Source: a virus
Length of the DNA stretch: 40,370 nucleotides
Virus record (IMG/VR): IMGVR_UViG_3300022919_000002
Coordinates: 1 to 40,370 of that record
Direction: 5' to 3' (one strand)
Position numbers and translations under genes: made by a program
In this document: positions 30,412-39,441 of the stretch, piece by piece
Position numbering within the stretch: the first letter of the stretch is position 1
How the letters are laid out: every line of letters begins with the position of its first letter
The notes under the pieces: model-generated
The model's database searches: none
Seen by the model: only the letters and a program-made list of their open reading frames with translations
What the model was told of the DNA's origin: nothing

Positions 30412-32393
30412 TGGAATTACAACCAAATAAATTCAGGTATTCTTTACAGGTAGGCGCAGAGGTTTATATTTTACCAAACGCTCCCGCAGGTTGGATTGAA
30501 GAAAACGAGATCAAGTGGTCACGCTCTCCCGTTTATTACGGAATGTTGCGTACTTTTTCTGTACCTCTTCAATTTGTTTTAGATGGTGCTTGGTTATTGA
30601 GAAGGGAGTACTATACTTTGGGGTTGCGATCAGATGTTATATTCTTAATTGACGAACTCAACCCTAATACTTGGGCTTATGAAAATAAGTATATCGGATC
30701 AGTAGACTTTTCTACTTATGACGATGGGATTAATGAGGTAACCGTAACTGTACAGGAGGCTGGATTATCAGCGCAAATAAAGGCTTACGAGAACGTTAAG
30801 TATACTATCCCATTAAACGTTCCGCAAGCAATTGATGTTAATTTAACCCCTTTGAAATTAAAGGAGAATGCAATATTTTTATTCACTCCAGGTATTTCAT
30901 ATCCGATCACTTTAAATAATCAAGTCCTATTTGATTTAACCCTGATACAAAATGAGGTACAGAGCAGGGATATTTCTTCCCATGAAGTGCCGTTTCAAAG
31001 TTTGGGGCCGCCTGTTCCTGTATTGACAAATAACAATGGTTGGTTTTTCAAAGCCAATGCAGACGGGACATTTAATGTTAAGGGCAAGGTAACAGGGCAA
31101 AACTTCATGGTTTATATCCGTGACGTTAATTACAATATCATAGAAACTATTGGCGGGTCTGTTTCGGGTGCGCCTTTTGATATTGACTTTGATTATGATA
31201 TTCCGGTAACTATAGGAGATAAATTATTTCTAACCGGCACAACATTTACAGTCGGAGGAGGCCCACTTATAACAGGTGCAGAATTTACGACTGAATACTT
31301 CACGCAAACACCGCCTTCAATGTGCAAGGCTATACGCGGATCTTATCTTTATTCTCAGTTATTAAAGAAAATGAATAACGGTGCAGATGTGCCTATTCAG
31401 TCCGGATTATTGCAACAATGGGACAGCGTTGTATTTACTTCTGGTAATTCAATACGTGGCGAAGAAATACCGACTATAATTACCAGCTTTAAAGACTTTT
31501 TCACTAGCATTAACGCGGTGTTTAACGCAGGGTTCGGTATTCAGGGTAACAAGGCAGTGCTAGAGAAGAAAGCCTATTGGTTTCAGTCACTATCAAAAAC
31601 TGCTAAAGTAGGTGCGATAAAGGTATTTAATTTAGAGCCTTACGAGCCTTACATATTCAACTCGCTTAAAATAGGTTATCCGGATCAGCAATTTTCGACT
31701 ATCATAGACAATAACGATGAGGTTAACAGCACTCAGTATTATTCATTCCCTATCGTTCGTATTCAAAAAGAATTAGATTTAGTTTCTATCTACAGAGCAG
31801 ATCCATACGGAATTGAAGATACACGCATAACGCCGCGAGGTAGCAGCAATACCAATAATGATAATTCAGTATTTATGATAGATATTGATCCGGTGCCGCC
31901 ACCAGGTGAAACGTATTACGAACCATTGAGGGCAGACGGTTACATATCACTATCTGGGGTGGATGCAGCTGAAACGTATTACAATTACCGACTATCTCCA
32001 AAAAGCATGTTATTAAGATGGGGGGATTTCTTGCATTCTATTTTAGATAAATATGATCCGTTTGCTATTGCCTTTGAAAGCGGATTAAAAAACACTAAGA
32101 TGAAAGTTAATTATGGCGCAGGTAATACGGTAACGGAAAACGCAAATGTTGGGATAAGTACGTTGGCAGATAAAATATTCCTTCCTCATTTGGCGACTAT
32201 TTTAACTAAATATCCTAAAGACTTATCAAATCTGCTACAGGCATTCCCAACCGGATATATATCTTTTGAGTTTTACGAAAATGCAATGAATGGGTTTGTT
32301 GTAGATGCAAGCGCACAATTAGCGACCAATGAAGAAAAGGAATTGAAGCTATTGTTAACGCCTTATAACACGCTGAGTAATTTAATTAGATAA
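30411..32393 (+). CDS. Distal tail or baseplate protein
   Basis: A 660-residue protein directly after the tape measure, with touching ends (TAATG). The N-terminus (FRYSLQVGAEVYILPNAP, and a strand-rich first 140 residues) reads like a distal-tail ring domain, and the rest is mostly beta with no enzyme motif seen. By place and size it is the baseplate protein joining the tube to fibres; type by context only. Confidence 0.65.
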   Translation: MELQPNKFRYSLQVGAEVYILPNAPAGWIEENEIKWSRSPVYYGMLRTFSVPLQFVLDGAWLLRREYYTLGLRSDVIFLIDELNPNTWAYENKYIGSVDFSTYDDGINEVTVTVQEAGLSAQIKAYENVKYTIPLNVPQAIDVNLTPLKLKENAIFLFTPGISYPITLNNQVLFDLTLIQNEVQSRDISSHEVPFQSLGPPVPVLTNNNGWFFKANADGTFNVKGKVTGQNFMVYIRDVNYNIIETIGGSVSGAPFDIDFDYDIPVTIGDKLFLTGTTFTVGGGPLITGAEFTTEYFTQTPPSMCKAIRGSYLYSQLLKKMNNGADVPIQSGLLQQWDSVVFTSGNSIRGEEIPTIITSFKDFFTSINAVFNAGFGIQGNKAVLEKKAYWFQSLSKTAKVGAIKVFNLEPYEPYIFNSLKIGYPDQQFSTIIDNNDEVNSTQYYSFPIVRIQKELDLVSIYRADPYGIEDTRITPRGSSNTNNDNSVFMIDIDPVPPPGETYYEPLRADGYISLSGVDAAETYYNYRLSPKSMLLRWGDFLHSILDKYDPFAIAFESGLKNTKMKVNYGAGNTVTENANVGISTLADKIFLPHLATILTKYPKDLSNLLQAFPTGYISFEFYENAMNGFVVDASAQLATNEEKELKLLLTPYNTLSNLIR

Positions 32394-32412
32394 CGGAATA
32401 GTAACGTTATAT

Positions 32413-32441
32413 TTTGATATTTAAAATTTATTATATTTTTA
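32413..32441 (+). promoter_or_regulatory. Candidate tail fibre promoter
   Basis: TTTG (32413-32416), 17 bases, TATTTTTA (32434-32441), then CATC and ATG 32446. The spacing is short by three and the last base is A instead of G. The start would lie about two bases before the ATG. Confidence 0.45.
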
Positions 32442-32445
32442 CATC

Positions 32446-34020
32446 ATGCCAGTATTCCAAATAGCAGGAGCAAACCCGTTTAGATTCGTTAGACCCGATG
32501 CACCGGATTTATTCGAAGAAATACAGGACGGCAAATGTTACCTGCAAAAATGGCAAAAAACAGATTCGACTAAGATTCAAATACTAACAGATTATACCGA
32601 TGCAGTTTTCACTATTCACGATGCTCATACGGATATTTTAATAGCTACAGTCCCGTTAGTTGAAATAGCTGTCAATATTCTTAATCCAGAATTATCAGGG
32701 GTAAAGTGTTACGAGGCTTCAATTGCTTTCGGGACGTTAGAGGGGCAGTATTATGCAAAAATAGTTTACGATACCGACACAGAACTTTATTCAGAGCCTT
32801 TTGATGTTCAGGTTGAACAGGAAGGGACAATACTATTTAACTATAAAAATAGCGAAAACAATTTCTCAATAATTTTCACAACTTCGATTTCATTCAATTT
32901 TAGAGTTGAAGGAACCATACAAGAATTTACGCCTTCATCTGAGGATACTATCTATAATGATCAGAAGTTTAACGCCACTTTGTTAAACTCAATTCCATTC
33001 AAAACATTCAAATTATATATTGCGCCACCTTCTGGAATACCGGACTGGATCGCTGATATTGTTAATAGGATTATGTCAATGGATCAAAAATCTATTGATG
33101 AAAGTTACTATGAAAAGGTAGAAGGTGCAAAATGGGAAGTTGAAAGGGTAGTTGAAAATCCTTTTTCTGGGATGACTATTGAAATAATGCCGGTAGAAAA
33201 TGTATTTTTACAAAGGATAAAAACAGGCGATCAACCGCCAGAGGGTTATACAATCGTGGAAAAGACGAAAAACTACTTTGCAAACTCCGACAATATAGAT
33301 CTTGACATATTTGTTAAGTACTCCCTATTGAAACATATTTCAGTTATGAACTACGGTTCATCTTTGACTATTAATGTGGGTATAACAGACGGAGGTAGCG
33401 AAATAGGCGTAATGAATGTTCCTGCCGGTAGTGTTGATGGGGTTGGGTTTACACAAACATTTAATTGGCTTTTTAATGGGGGTACGATAGTGTATCTAAC
33501 TGGGTTAACCGGTAGCAATGCAGATATATTAATTGATTATTTGCAATACGATGAACAACCCGCGCAACCTATACCACAACCGCCTCAAAATTTGCCAAAG
33601 AATGCAGGCATTCGTTTCTTTGAAATTACACCAGGTGATTTTGCTGCCGCATTTGACTTAGGAACAGGCTTAGGCAAGCCAGCGGCCGGGTGGCAAAATT
33701 GGGTAATAGTTGACGGGCGTAACGGTACAGATGATGAAGGCGGAAGAGTTCCCGTTACATTTATTCAGGATGATCCAGTTTATGGCACTCCGGGGGCGAC
33801 AGGAGGTTTAGAGGAAGAGGTTTTAAGTATCGGTCAAATGCCAAAGCATAAACACGATATTAACGGGTCATTAAGCAAGAGGGGTACAACAGGAGACAAT
33901 GCCCTATACAGTACATTTGCAGACGTTAAAATAGGTGAAACCGAGGAAGAGGGTAACGATGAGCCGGTTAGTAAGATGCAACCTTATGTTGTAGCAATTT
34001 GGGTTTTAAAAGTAGCATAA
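32446..34020 (+). CDS. Tail protein with C-terminal collar-like domain
   Basis: A 524-residue tail protein. The first 380 residues are beta-rich, then a proline-rich linker (PAQPIPQPPQNLPK), then a collar-like end: GWQNWVIVDGRNGTDDEGGR, GATGG and LSIGQMPKHKHDI, and KMQPYVVAIWVLKVA at the very end. This is the tail-collar fold of fibre tips, in which HKHD-type histidines bind metal. It likely takes part in host contact. Confidence 0.75.
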   Translation: MPVFQIAGANPFRFVRPDAPDLFEEIQDGKCYLQKWQKTDSTKIQILTDYTDAVFTIHDAHTDILIATVPLVEIAVNILNPELSGVKCYEASIAFGTLEGQYYAKIVYDTDTELYSEPFDVQVEQEGTILFNYKNSENNFSIIFTTSISFNFRVEGTIQEFTPSSEDTIYNDQKFNATLLNSIPFKTFKLYIAPPSGIPDWIADIVNRIMSMDQKSIDESYYEKVEGAKWEVERVVENPFSGMTIEIMPVENVFLQRIKTGDQPPEGYTIVEKTKNYFANSDNIDLDIFVKYSLLKHISVMNYGSSLTINVGITDGGSEIGVMNVPAGSVDGVGFTQTFNWLFNGGTIVYLTGLTGSNADILIDYLQYDEQPAQPIPQPPQNLPKNAGIRFFEITPGDFAAAFDLGTGLGKPAAGWQNWVIVDGRNGTDDEGGRVPVTFIQDDPVYGTPGATGGLEEEVLSIGQMPKHKHDINGSLSKRGTTGDNALYSTFADVKIGETEEEGNDEPVSKMQPYVVAIWVLKVA

Positions 34021-34021
34021 G

Positions 34022-34462
34022 ATGGCGTATCACGATTTACAGGCTCGTTTCTTAAAAATATTAGGCATAAAGTCACTTGAAAACGTGCCTATGTCTGTAG
34101 ATAACGAGCTTCGATATGACCCCGGCGTTTCTATTAATTCAGACTTCACCCTAATACCAAAGTGGTATGCCGATCAGATGGGCGGAGGTTATGTTTATTT
34201 TACTGATAACTCAGATCCGGGCATAACAGTTAACTTAGCGGCAGGCACTGTAACACTTAGTGATATATTGACAGATTTCCCGGTAATATCTGGGAATGGG
34301 TTGGTTAGATTACAGGCCAGCACACTTGTTTCGGGTAATTGGACGGATGGAGATTATGTGCCAGATTATGGATCTGTAACAAAAGATATTGACGGGAATA
34401 TTTTAACAGCTACTTTTACATTAGGTAACGTCCTTACTTCAATTCGGGGGCGTATAAATTAA
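34022..34462 (+). CDS. Small tail fibre-associated protein
   Basis: A 146-residue protein, one base after the collar gene. The second half is beta-rich with Gly and Thr (ITVNLAAGTVTLSDILTDFP). It probably belongs to the tail tip, by position. No family recognised. Confidence 0.6.
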   Translation: MAYHDLQARFLKILGIKSLENVPMSVDNELRYDPGVSINSDFTLIPKWYADQMGGGYVYFTDNSDPGITVNLAAGTVTLSDILTDFPVISGNGLVRLQASTLVSGNWTDGDYVPDYGSVTKDIDGNILTATFTLGNVLTSIRGRIN

Positions 34463-34466
34463 CTAT

Positions 34467-36155
34467 ATGAAACTAAAACTATTTATCTGGCTGGCACTCC
34501 TACTGCCTTTTACCGCGAACGCTCAATGGGTTAACGGTGTAATTCAGCGTAACGCATCAAGCACGTTTATTCAGTATTTGCAGGGGGCGAATGCTGTCAG
34601 GCTGGCGACTTATGCGGATATCCCTACAGTAACCCCCGTATCCTTCACCGCTTTCGGTTCAACACCAAATGCGAACGGCGCGAGTGTGACGAGTAATGTG
34701 ATTACTTTGCAACCGGCTGATGCGACGCATGACGGGGGCCTAACTGCATCAACACAGCAAATAGGAGGTGATAAGGAGTTTTTAAATGCCATTAAATTTC
34801 TTGGTGTCGCAGGAGAGAGTTATATAAACATTCCTTTCCCTGTATCTGGTGGCATCCCTGTTATACCTATTGCACCTTTAAATAGCATAAATATAACAGG
34901 GGGCAATTCTGCCATAGGGTTTAAAAATGACCAAAATATTTATGCGTCTATTTCAAGCTCTTCACTGACAGCAGATAGGGCGTATACTTTACCTGATGCT
35001 ACCGGTACTCTTGCATTACTATCAAGTCCAGCTTTCACAGGCACACCAACAGCACCAACAGCTACAGCAGGAACGAATACAACTCAGTTAGCCACTACCG
35101 CCTTTGTTACTACTGCGGTGGGGGCGGTTACCTCGCCAATGACACGCACGGGCACAATTGTAAGCCCGACAACTGCGAATGATAATATAAGAGTAACTAC
35201 AAATAACGGACTACCTGCAATAGAGGGCAATGGCTCTGGCAGTTCTGGCGGTGTATCCGGTAATTCTTCTGGTGGATTTGCAGGAGTGAGCGGTGAGAAT
35301 ACAGGGACGGGTTCTGCCGGTGGGTTTAGAAACACGAATGCTACAAACCCAACTGTTTCGGCGCAGAACTTAAATGCATCTGGGCCGATTTATAGAGGGA
35401 TAAACTCGGCTTCTTCTACCGTATTTACAGTCGCAAATACAGGTTCGGCATCCAGCACACCGCAAGGGACTTTCTACGGAACAGCTACAGGGTCGATTAC
35501 AAGCGCACAGTTAGCAACATCATTAACAGACGAAACCGGCTCTGGATCGGCTGTTTTCGCCACATCCCCAACCCTTGTAACGCCAAATATAGGTGTTGCA
35601 ACGGGAACTAGTTTGTCCACATCTGGGAACATAGGAACAACCGCAGGCAATGTAACTATTGGCAACGGAATGGATGTATCGTGGCCTTTAGGTCTCATTA
35701 GATACACATCTGGCACCGGAATGAACTTTGCTACAAACGGCTCTGGCAGAATGCTGATAAGCGATGCCGGAGCAATGAGGTGGAGCGCATACACCGCAGG
35801 AACATTGGCCTCAGATGCATCGGGTAATATTACATCAGTATCGAGCAGATTAGTTAAGGAAAGATTTAAGCCATTTACAAGGGGGCTAGAGGCTATTAAA
35901 GGATTAACGCCTGAAAAGTGGCACTATCGTAAATCATCTGGGCTTGATACTACACATGAGTATACTTCCTTAATCGCAGAAAACGTAAAAGAATTTATTC
36001 CAGAGGCCGTTTTCGATGTGCAAGAAGGACAAAATTTAGCAGTTCAGGATAGGCCGATAATAGCAACTATGATAAATGCCATTAATCAACTTAGAGAGAT
36101 TGTAGAGAAGCAAGATGCCAGGATACTATACTTAGAAAAACAACTAAATAAATAA
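34467..36155 (+). CDS. Tail fibre or spike with signal peptide and S74 chaperone domain
   Basis: A 562-residue protein. Residues 1-19 are a Sec signal peptide (MKLKLFIWLALLLPFTANA|Q). The body is rich in Gly, Ser and Thr, with fibre-type phrases (FTGTPTAPTATAGTNTTQLA). The last 104 residues (459-562) are an intramolecular chaperone of the peptidase S74 type: S459 and K464 in SSRLVK match the Ser-Lys pair of SDxRLK. GLEAIKGLTPEKWHY, LIAENVKEFIPEAV and a final coiled coil follow. The chaperone trimerises the fibre and cuts itself off. The signal peptide is unexpected for a part assembled in the cytoplasm. Confidence 0.85.
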   Translation: MKLKLFIWLALLLPFTANAQWVNGVIQRNASSTFIQYLQGANAVRLATYADIPTVTPVSFTAFGSTPNANGASVTSNVITLQPADATHDGGLTASTQQIGGDKEFLNAIKFLGVAGESYINIPFPVSGGIPVIPIAPLNSINITGGNSAIGFKNDQNIYASISSSSLTADRAYTLPDATGTLALLSSPAFTGTPTAPTATAGTNTTQLATTAFVTTAVGAVTSPMTRTGTIVSPTTANDNIRVTTNNGLPAIEGNGSGSSGGVSGNSSGGFAGVSGENTGTGSAGGFRNTNATNPTVSAQNLNASGPIYRGINSASSTVFTVANTGSASSTPQGTFYGTATGSITSAQLATSLTDETGSGSAVFATSPTLVTPNIGVATGTSLSTSGNIGTTAGNVTIGNGMDVSWPLGLIRYTSGTGMNFATNGSGRMLISDAGAMRWSAYTAGTLASDASGNITSVSSRLVKERFKPFTRGLEAIKGLTPEKWHYRKSSGLDTTHEYTSLIAENVKEFIPEAVFDVQEGQNLAVQDRPIIATMINAINQLREIVEKQDARILYLEKQLNK

Positions 36156-36158
36156 CCC

Positions 36159-36461
36159 ATGACACTAAAAGAAAAACTACAAGGCGCACCTAAAGGGGTT
36201 CAAAAGGCGTTTAAGACACTTGAAAAATTCGTGCATTCATTTGATAAATCAGGCAAATATAAATGGGACGAAGAGCTGCCAGCAAAGATTGAGGGGGATA
36301 AGAAATTAGAAGAGGCGTACAGTGTCCTTCAAAATTACCTTTACCCTTCTGATAAAATGCTTGCAACGTCCTGTGATGAAACGAACCCGAATGATCCACA
36401 TTATGTAGATAGGGGGTTAGGATGGTATGGGGCAGATTGTATTTGGCACTGGTATATGTAA
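36159..36461 (+). CDS. Protein of unknown function before the lysis genes
   Basis: A 100-residue protein, three bases after the fibre gene; basic N-terminus (MTLKEKLQGAPKGVQKAFKT), C-terminus rich in Trp, Tyr and Cys (GWYGADCIWHWYM). Its stop overlaps the next ATG (TAATG). No family recognised. Confidence 0.65.
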   Translation: MTLKEKLQGAPKGVQKAFKTLEKFVHSFDKSGKYKWDEELPAKIEGDKKLEEAYSVLQNYLYPSDKMLATSCDETNPNDPHYVDRGLGWYGADCIWHWYM

Positions 36462-36832
36462 TGCGTGTTAAGGTAATCATATTAGCAATGGCCGTGTTCT
36501 GTTTTCAGTATGCGGCTTATTTGTATGTGTTGCTTAATGTTCGGCCTATTAATCCAAATTATATGCAGGCATGGCGGCAAGTGCCTTTTTATCTATACGT
36601 AACTATGCTTTGGTATATGGCATTGGACTGTTCGTCATCTGTAGAGCGTGCAATGATTAAAACTGGTGGTTTATTTATTATCTTAGTAGGATCAATTATT
36701 TTTTTAGATAGTATGAACCTGTATAAAAACGCACCGTTGTCCTTAATGATAGCCAGCTTAACCGCGGTGGCATTTGGTTTGATAGTATATAGGAATGCGA
36801 AGAAACACGACTTATTCGATGGAGAACAGTAA
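36461..36832 (+). CDS. Four-helix membrane protein
   Basis: A 123-residue membrane protein with four hydrophobic segments (about 3-24, 36-52, 60-78 and 88-108). I chose ATG 36461, which overlaps the previous stop, over the ATG 36422. It stands just before the amidase and may be a holin or a lysis helper; no holin family is recognised. Confidence 0.7.
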   Translation: MRVKVIILAMAVFCFQYAAYLYVLLNVRPINPNYMQAWRQVPFYLYVTMLWYMALDCSSSVERAMIKTGGLFIILVGSIIFLDSMNLYKNAPLSLMIASLTAVAFGLIVYRNAKKHDLFDGEQ

Positions 36833-37076
36833 CGATCTTTATTTTCTTGCGAAATGGATTGTTGCATGGGTTACGGGTGCTATTGCTACGGTATGGAGCC
36901 TGAATAAAGCGATTGATAGGTATTTTGATTATAAGATACGCATCCAGGAGAAAATGATGGATGAGAGGGCAAACGCACAGATTGATGAAAGAGTAATGCC
37001 AAAGATAGATCGTTTGGATAACAGTATTGAAAAATTGACTGAGGCGGTAACGCTTTTAAAGGATAAAATAAAGTAA
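36819..37076 (+). CDS. Membrane-anchored coiled-coil protein, holin-like
   Basis: An 85-residue protein: a membrane helix (KWIVAWVTGAIATVWSL, about 11-27) followed by a coiled coil to the end (IDRLDNSIEKLTEAVTLLKD). Start at ATG 36819, because the upstream in-frame ATG lies in the preceding gene. The layout resembles XhlA-type lysis proteins reversed, and a part in lysis is likely from its place before the amidase. Confidence 0.65.
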   Translation: MENSNDLYFLAKWIVAWVTGAIATVWSLNKAIDRYFDYKIRIQEKMMDERANAQIDERVMPKIDRLDNSIEKLTEAVTLLKDKIK

Positions 37077-37119
37077 AATGGATTTTATAATTATACAGAA
37101 AGATATAATAGTTCAATAG

Positions 37120-37614
37120 ATGATCGAAATACGCAACCACATATTATTCATAGACGGTAAACAAGTCGATTTCAGGCAGTCCCCTAATGTTGGCGGGGTA
37201 ATTACACCAAAATATCTTATAATGCATTACACAGCAGCTAAAACTGCTAGTTCTGCAATATCATGGATGCTATCGAAAGCAGCAGAGGTATCGGCTCATT
37301 TGCATATAGGTAGAGACGGATCGGTAGTGCAGTTGGTTAAGTTTAACGTTAAGGCTTGGCATGCAGGCGCAAGTTCATGGGAGGGTTTAACCGGACTGAA
37401 TAGTTATAGCATTGGAATTGAGTTGCAAAACGATAGTACCCAGGACTACACGCCAATACAATTAGAAGTTTCTGGCAATATCGCAAAGGCATTAGTAAAT
37501 AAATACGCGTTAAAAGATATATTAGGTCACTCAGATATTGCACCAGGTCGGAAAGTAGATCCGGGGCCTAAATTCCCAATGGCTTTATTTAAGTCTGCAG
37601 CACTTTGTAAATAA
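37120..37614 (+). CDS. N-acetylmuramoyl-L-alanine amidase (endolysin)
   Basis: A 164-residue amidase of the Amidase_2 type, like T7 lysozyme and AmpD. H36 in LIMHYTA, H137 in ILGHSDI and D147 in KVDPGPKFP are the zinc ligands, with E101 (GIELQND) and K145 as catalytic candidates. It has no signal peptide and no separate wall-binding domain, so it needs a holin. It cuts the bond between muramic acid and L-alanine and opens the cell wall at the end of infection. Confidence 0.92.
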   Translation: MIEIRNHILFIDGKQVDFRQSPNVGGVITPKYLIMHYTAAKTASSAISWMLSKAAEVSAHLHIGRDGSVVQLVKFNVKAWHAGASSWEGLTGLNSYSIGIELQNDSTQDYTPIQLEVSGNIAKALVNKYALKDILGHSDIAPGRKVDPGPKFPMALFKSAALCK

Positions 37615-37620
37615 CATATT

Positions 37621-37917
37621 ATGGAAAAATTAGAACTAAAAGGCGGTATTGATGTAGCTGTTAAAGCCTCGTCAAATCAGTTTTCTTTAAGCAACCGTGA
37701 TTTATGGTTAGGCTTATTAATGGCGGCTCTGGCCCCGGTAGCTTTACAGCTTTACGAATTGCTTATGGCTTTCCTAGATTATGAGCCGGTTACATTCGAT
37801 TGGCGCGCATTAGCTAAAACAGGTATCGCATCGGGTGCCGCCTATTTGGGTAAAAACTTCCTGGATAAAGGAAAGATCGTTATTGAAAAGAATGCGTTAA
37901 GGGAAGCTAAGAAATGA
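37621..37917 (+). CDS. Probable holin
   Basis: A 98-residue protein directly after the amidase. Hydrophobic segments lie at 29-52 (LWLGLLMAALAPVALQLYEL) and about 68-80 (TGIASGAAYLGKN), with a basic end (KNALREAKK). Two-segment proteins with this order next to an amidase are usual holins. Coupled to the next gene by ATGA. Confidence 0.65.
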   Translation: MEKLELKGGIDVAVKASSNQFSLSNRDLWLGLLMAALAPVALQLYELLMAFLDYEPVTFDWRALAKTGIASGAAYLGKNFLDKGKIVIEKNALREAKK

Positions 37918-38021
37918 CAGAATTTCAATCAGCTATGCTTTGGCTATCAACCATGTTGATAGTCTTTGTGTTTTCGACTATTTACTTCGAGAAGATTAAA
38001 TCATTCCTCGGGATAAAGTGA
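37914..38021 (+). CDS. Tiny membrane protein at the end of the lysis region
   Basis: A 35-residue protein with one membrane helix (MLWLSTMLIVFVFSTIYF, 8-25) and a basic end. Coupled by ATGA to the holin-like gene. Its end overlaps the leftward gene at 38001-38111 by 21 bases, tail to tail. Possibly a lysis helper; function unknown. Confidence 0.55.
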   Translation: MTEFQSAMLWLSTMLIVFVFSTIYFEKIKSFLGIK

Positions 38022-38111
38022 TTTTAATAACTCCCATCCGGCATATAAGCAAAGTATAGCCAAGCAAAGCATCCATATTGCTTGTTCTACGTATTCAGGG
38101 TTTTGTTCCAT
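38001..38111 (-). CDS. Tiny membrane protein, last gene of the leftward operon
   Basis: A 36-residue protein with one membrane helix (AIWMLCLAILCLYAGWELL, 11-29), ATG 38111 coupled to the previous stop. It overlaps the rightward gene by 21 bases, with no terminator between. Confidence 0.5.
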   Translation of the reverse strand: MEQNPEYVEQAIWMLCLAILCLYAGWELLKSLYPEE

Positions 38112-38233
38112 TATGATATAGTGATTAAGTATATAGTAAATCTATACCCTTGCTTAATTTGCTCAGGCGTTAAGTTCTTATAAAGTTTCCGGCAATGGTG
38201 CAAAAATTTGCCATCCGTTTTAGAGCGTTTCAT
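38111..38233 (-). CDS. Small basic protein
   Basis: A 40-residue very basic protein (MKRSKTDGKFLHHCRKLYKN) with LTPEQIKQGYRF after it. It lies four bases after the upstream gene and its stop overlaps the next ATG (TAATG). Function unknown. Confidence 0.5.
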   Translation of the reverse strand: MKRSKTDGKFLHHCRKLYKNLTPEQIKQGYRFTIYLITIS

Positions 38234-38237
38234 AATC

Positions 38238-38405
38238 TCAACTCGTTAACCACGCACTCGCAACCAGCAAAAGGCAAATCAATACCGTTACTTTCTCGTG
38301 TGGTGGTGCATTATTAAATTTAACAAAAAGTTTGAATAAAAACTTACACACGTAGATTAAAACTAGGCATGTAAGTAGAACGGTTATGAGGGCGAAGTAG
38401 GGCAT
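38238..38405 (-). CDS. Small two-helix membrane protein
   Basis: A 55-residue protein with hydrophobic segments YFALITVLLTCLVLIYVCKF (3-22) and VTVLICLLLVASAWL (39-53). The C-terminal part before S-A-W could also be a lipoprotein-like end, but no lipobox is clear. ATG 38405 overlaps the previous stop (TAATG). Confidence 0.6.
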   Translation of the reverse strand: MPYFALITVLLTCLVLIYVCKFLFKLFVKFNNAPPHEKVTVLICLLLVASAWLTS

Positions 38406-38605
38406 TACCATTTAGGTTTGCTTTGAACGGTACTGTCAATTGTGTACTTAACCTGATCCATAGCCAATTCGTAAGATTTGATTATATTTTCAAGTCTGTC
38501 AATCTCATTAAATACATCCTTTGCGTATTGCTTGGGATCATCCCCACTCAGTAGAGCGTCCCGCAAAACCACTTTCTGGTCAAGTGTTAGAAATTCCGTT
38601 TTCAC
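38405..38605 (-). CDS. Small coiled-coil protein
   Basis: A 66-residue protein: LTLDQKVVLRDALLSGDDPK, then a coiled coil (FNEIDRLENIIKSYELAMD). Coupled to the previous gene (ATGA) and the next (TAATG). No family recognised. Confidence 0.7.
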   Translation of the reverse strand: MKTEFLTLDQKVVLRDALLSGDDPKQYAKDVFNEIDRLENIIKSYELAMDQVKYTIDSTVQSKPKW

Positions 38606-39051
38606 GACAACAACCCTCCCTGTTTCATTAGATCGTATTCGGTTTTCATTTCCGTCATAGCTTGCAAGGATTGATATTTAGGCATGCCCGTTACGTTCTG
38701 GTATAATTCACCAGCCATAACTTCCCAGTATGGTATACGTACCGATTTAGGCATATTTCGCAATGTTAAAATTGCTTGCTTGATAGCTATGTTTGTAATT
38801 ACTGATTCATTTGAAAGTCCAAGTGTTTTTGTTAAAACCCCAGGTAAATGCTTCTTAACGAAATCAAGAAACTTCTGATCCAACTTAAGCACACGAGCGA
38901 TATTAATAATTATCTGCGTGGTGTCCGATTCAACAATTTTCTTTATCCACTCAATTAAGCGGATTATCTTCCTTCTGTCTGCCGTCCGGTCTTTCTTAAA
39001 CAGAAGTCCGGTAATAAATGCGATGATGGGGGTTAGGTTTGGTAGTTTCAT
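38602..39051 (-). CDS. Membrane-anchored helical protein
   Basis: A 149-residue protein with an uncleaved-looking N-terminal hydrophobic stretch (LTPIIAFITGLLF, 6-18) followed by a basic patch (KKDRTADRRK), then amphipathic helices to the end. It overlaps both neighbours by four bases (ATGA). It may sit on the inner membrane, facing the cytoplasm. Function unknown. Confidence 0.7.
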   Translation of the reverse strand: MKLPNLTPIIAFITGLLFKKDRTADRRKIIRLIEWIKKIVESDTTQIIINIARVLKLDQKFLDFVKKHLPGVLTKTLGLSNESVITNIAIKQAILTLRNMPKSVRIPYWEVMAGELYQNVTGMPKYQSLQAMTEMKTEYDLMKQGGLLS

Positions 39052-39437
39052 TTGACGATAATTCCACCTCCTGTAGCGGGCATAATATTATTATTATAAT
39101 TATTCCAAATTCTAAATGATCCGATACCTGAATAATCTTGACCACGCACAACATTTACAGATTTAAAATCCCAATATTGCTTTTTATCGTTCCACTCAGC
39201 TTTGTATTTTTCAGTATACTTTGTACTGTCTGAAAGCGTATAAACCTTTTGAATAGTTCTTACAGCAGTATTGTTCTCAGTCGCATAAACAGTGTCAATA
39301 ACTTTCTGATTAAACAACCCTGACATAATGATTGGGCTGTAAGTCTGATTTAATTTTCCTGCCTTAAACTCTAAGGGCTTGTTCTGAGCCATTGCGGTGC
39401 TACACAGCAAACAGGCGATTACGATTATGTATTTCAT
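39048..39437 (-). CDS. Secreted small protein
   Basis: A 129-residue protein with a Sec signal peptide, MKYIIVIACLLCSTAMA|Q (1-17). The mature part is beta-rich and polar (TIQKVYTLSDSTKYTEKYKA) and ends in Gly-rich strands (GGGIIVK). It should go to the periplasm or outer surface. No family recognised. Confidence 0.75.
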   Translation of the reverse strand: MKYIIVIACLLCSTAMAQNKPLEFKAGKLNQTYSPIIMSGLFNQKVIDTVYATENNTAVRTIQKVYTLSDSTKYTEKYKAEWNDKKQYWDFKSVNVVRGQDYSGIGSFRIWNNYNNNIMPATGGGIIVK

Positions 39438-39441
39438 ATTA

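Noticed and set aside
37078-37119. 13-codon frame between the coiled-coil gene and the amidase
   Set aside because: Too short to judge; its stop touches the amidase ATG, so it might only serve coupling.
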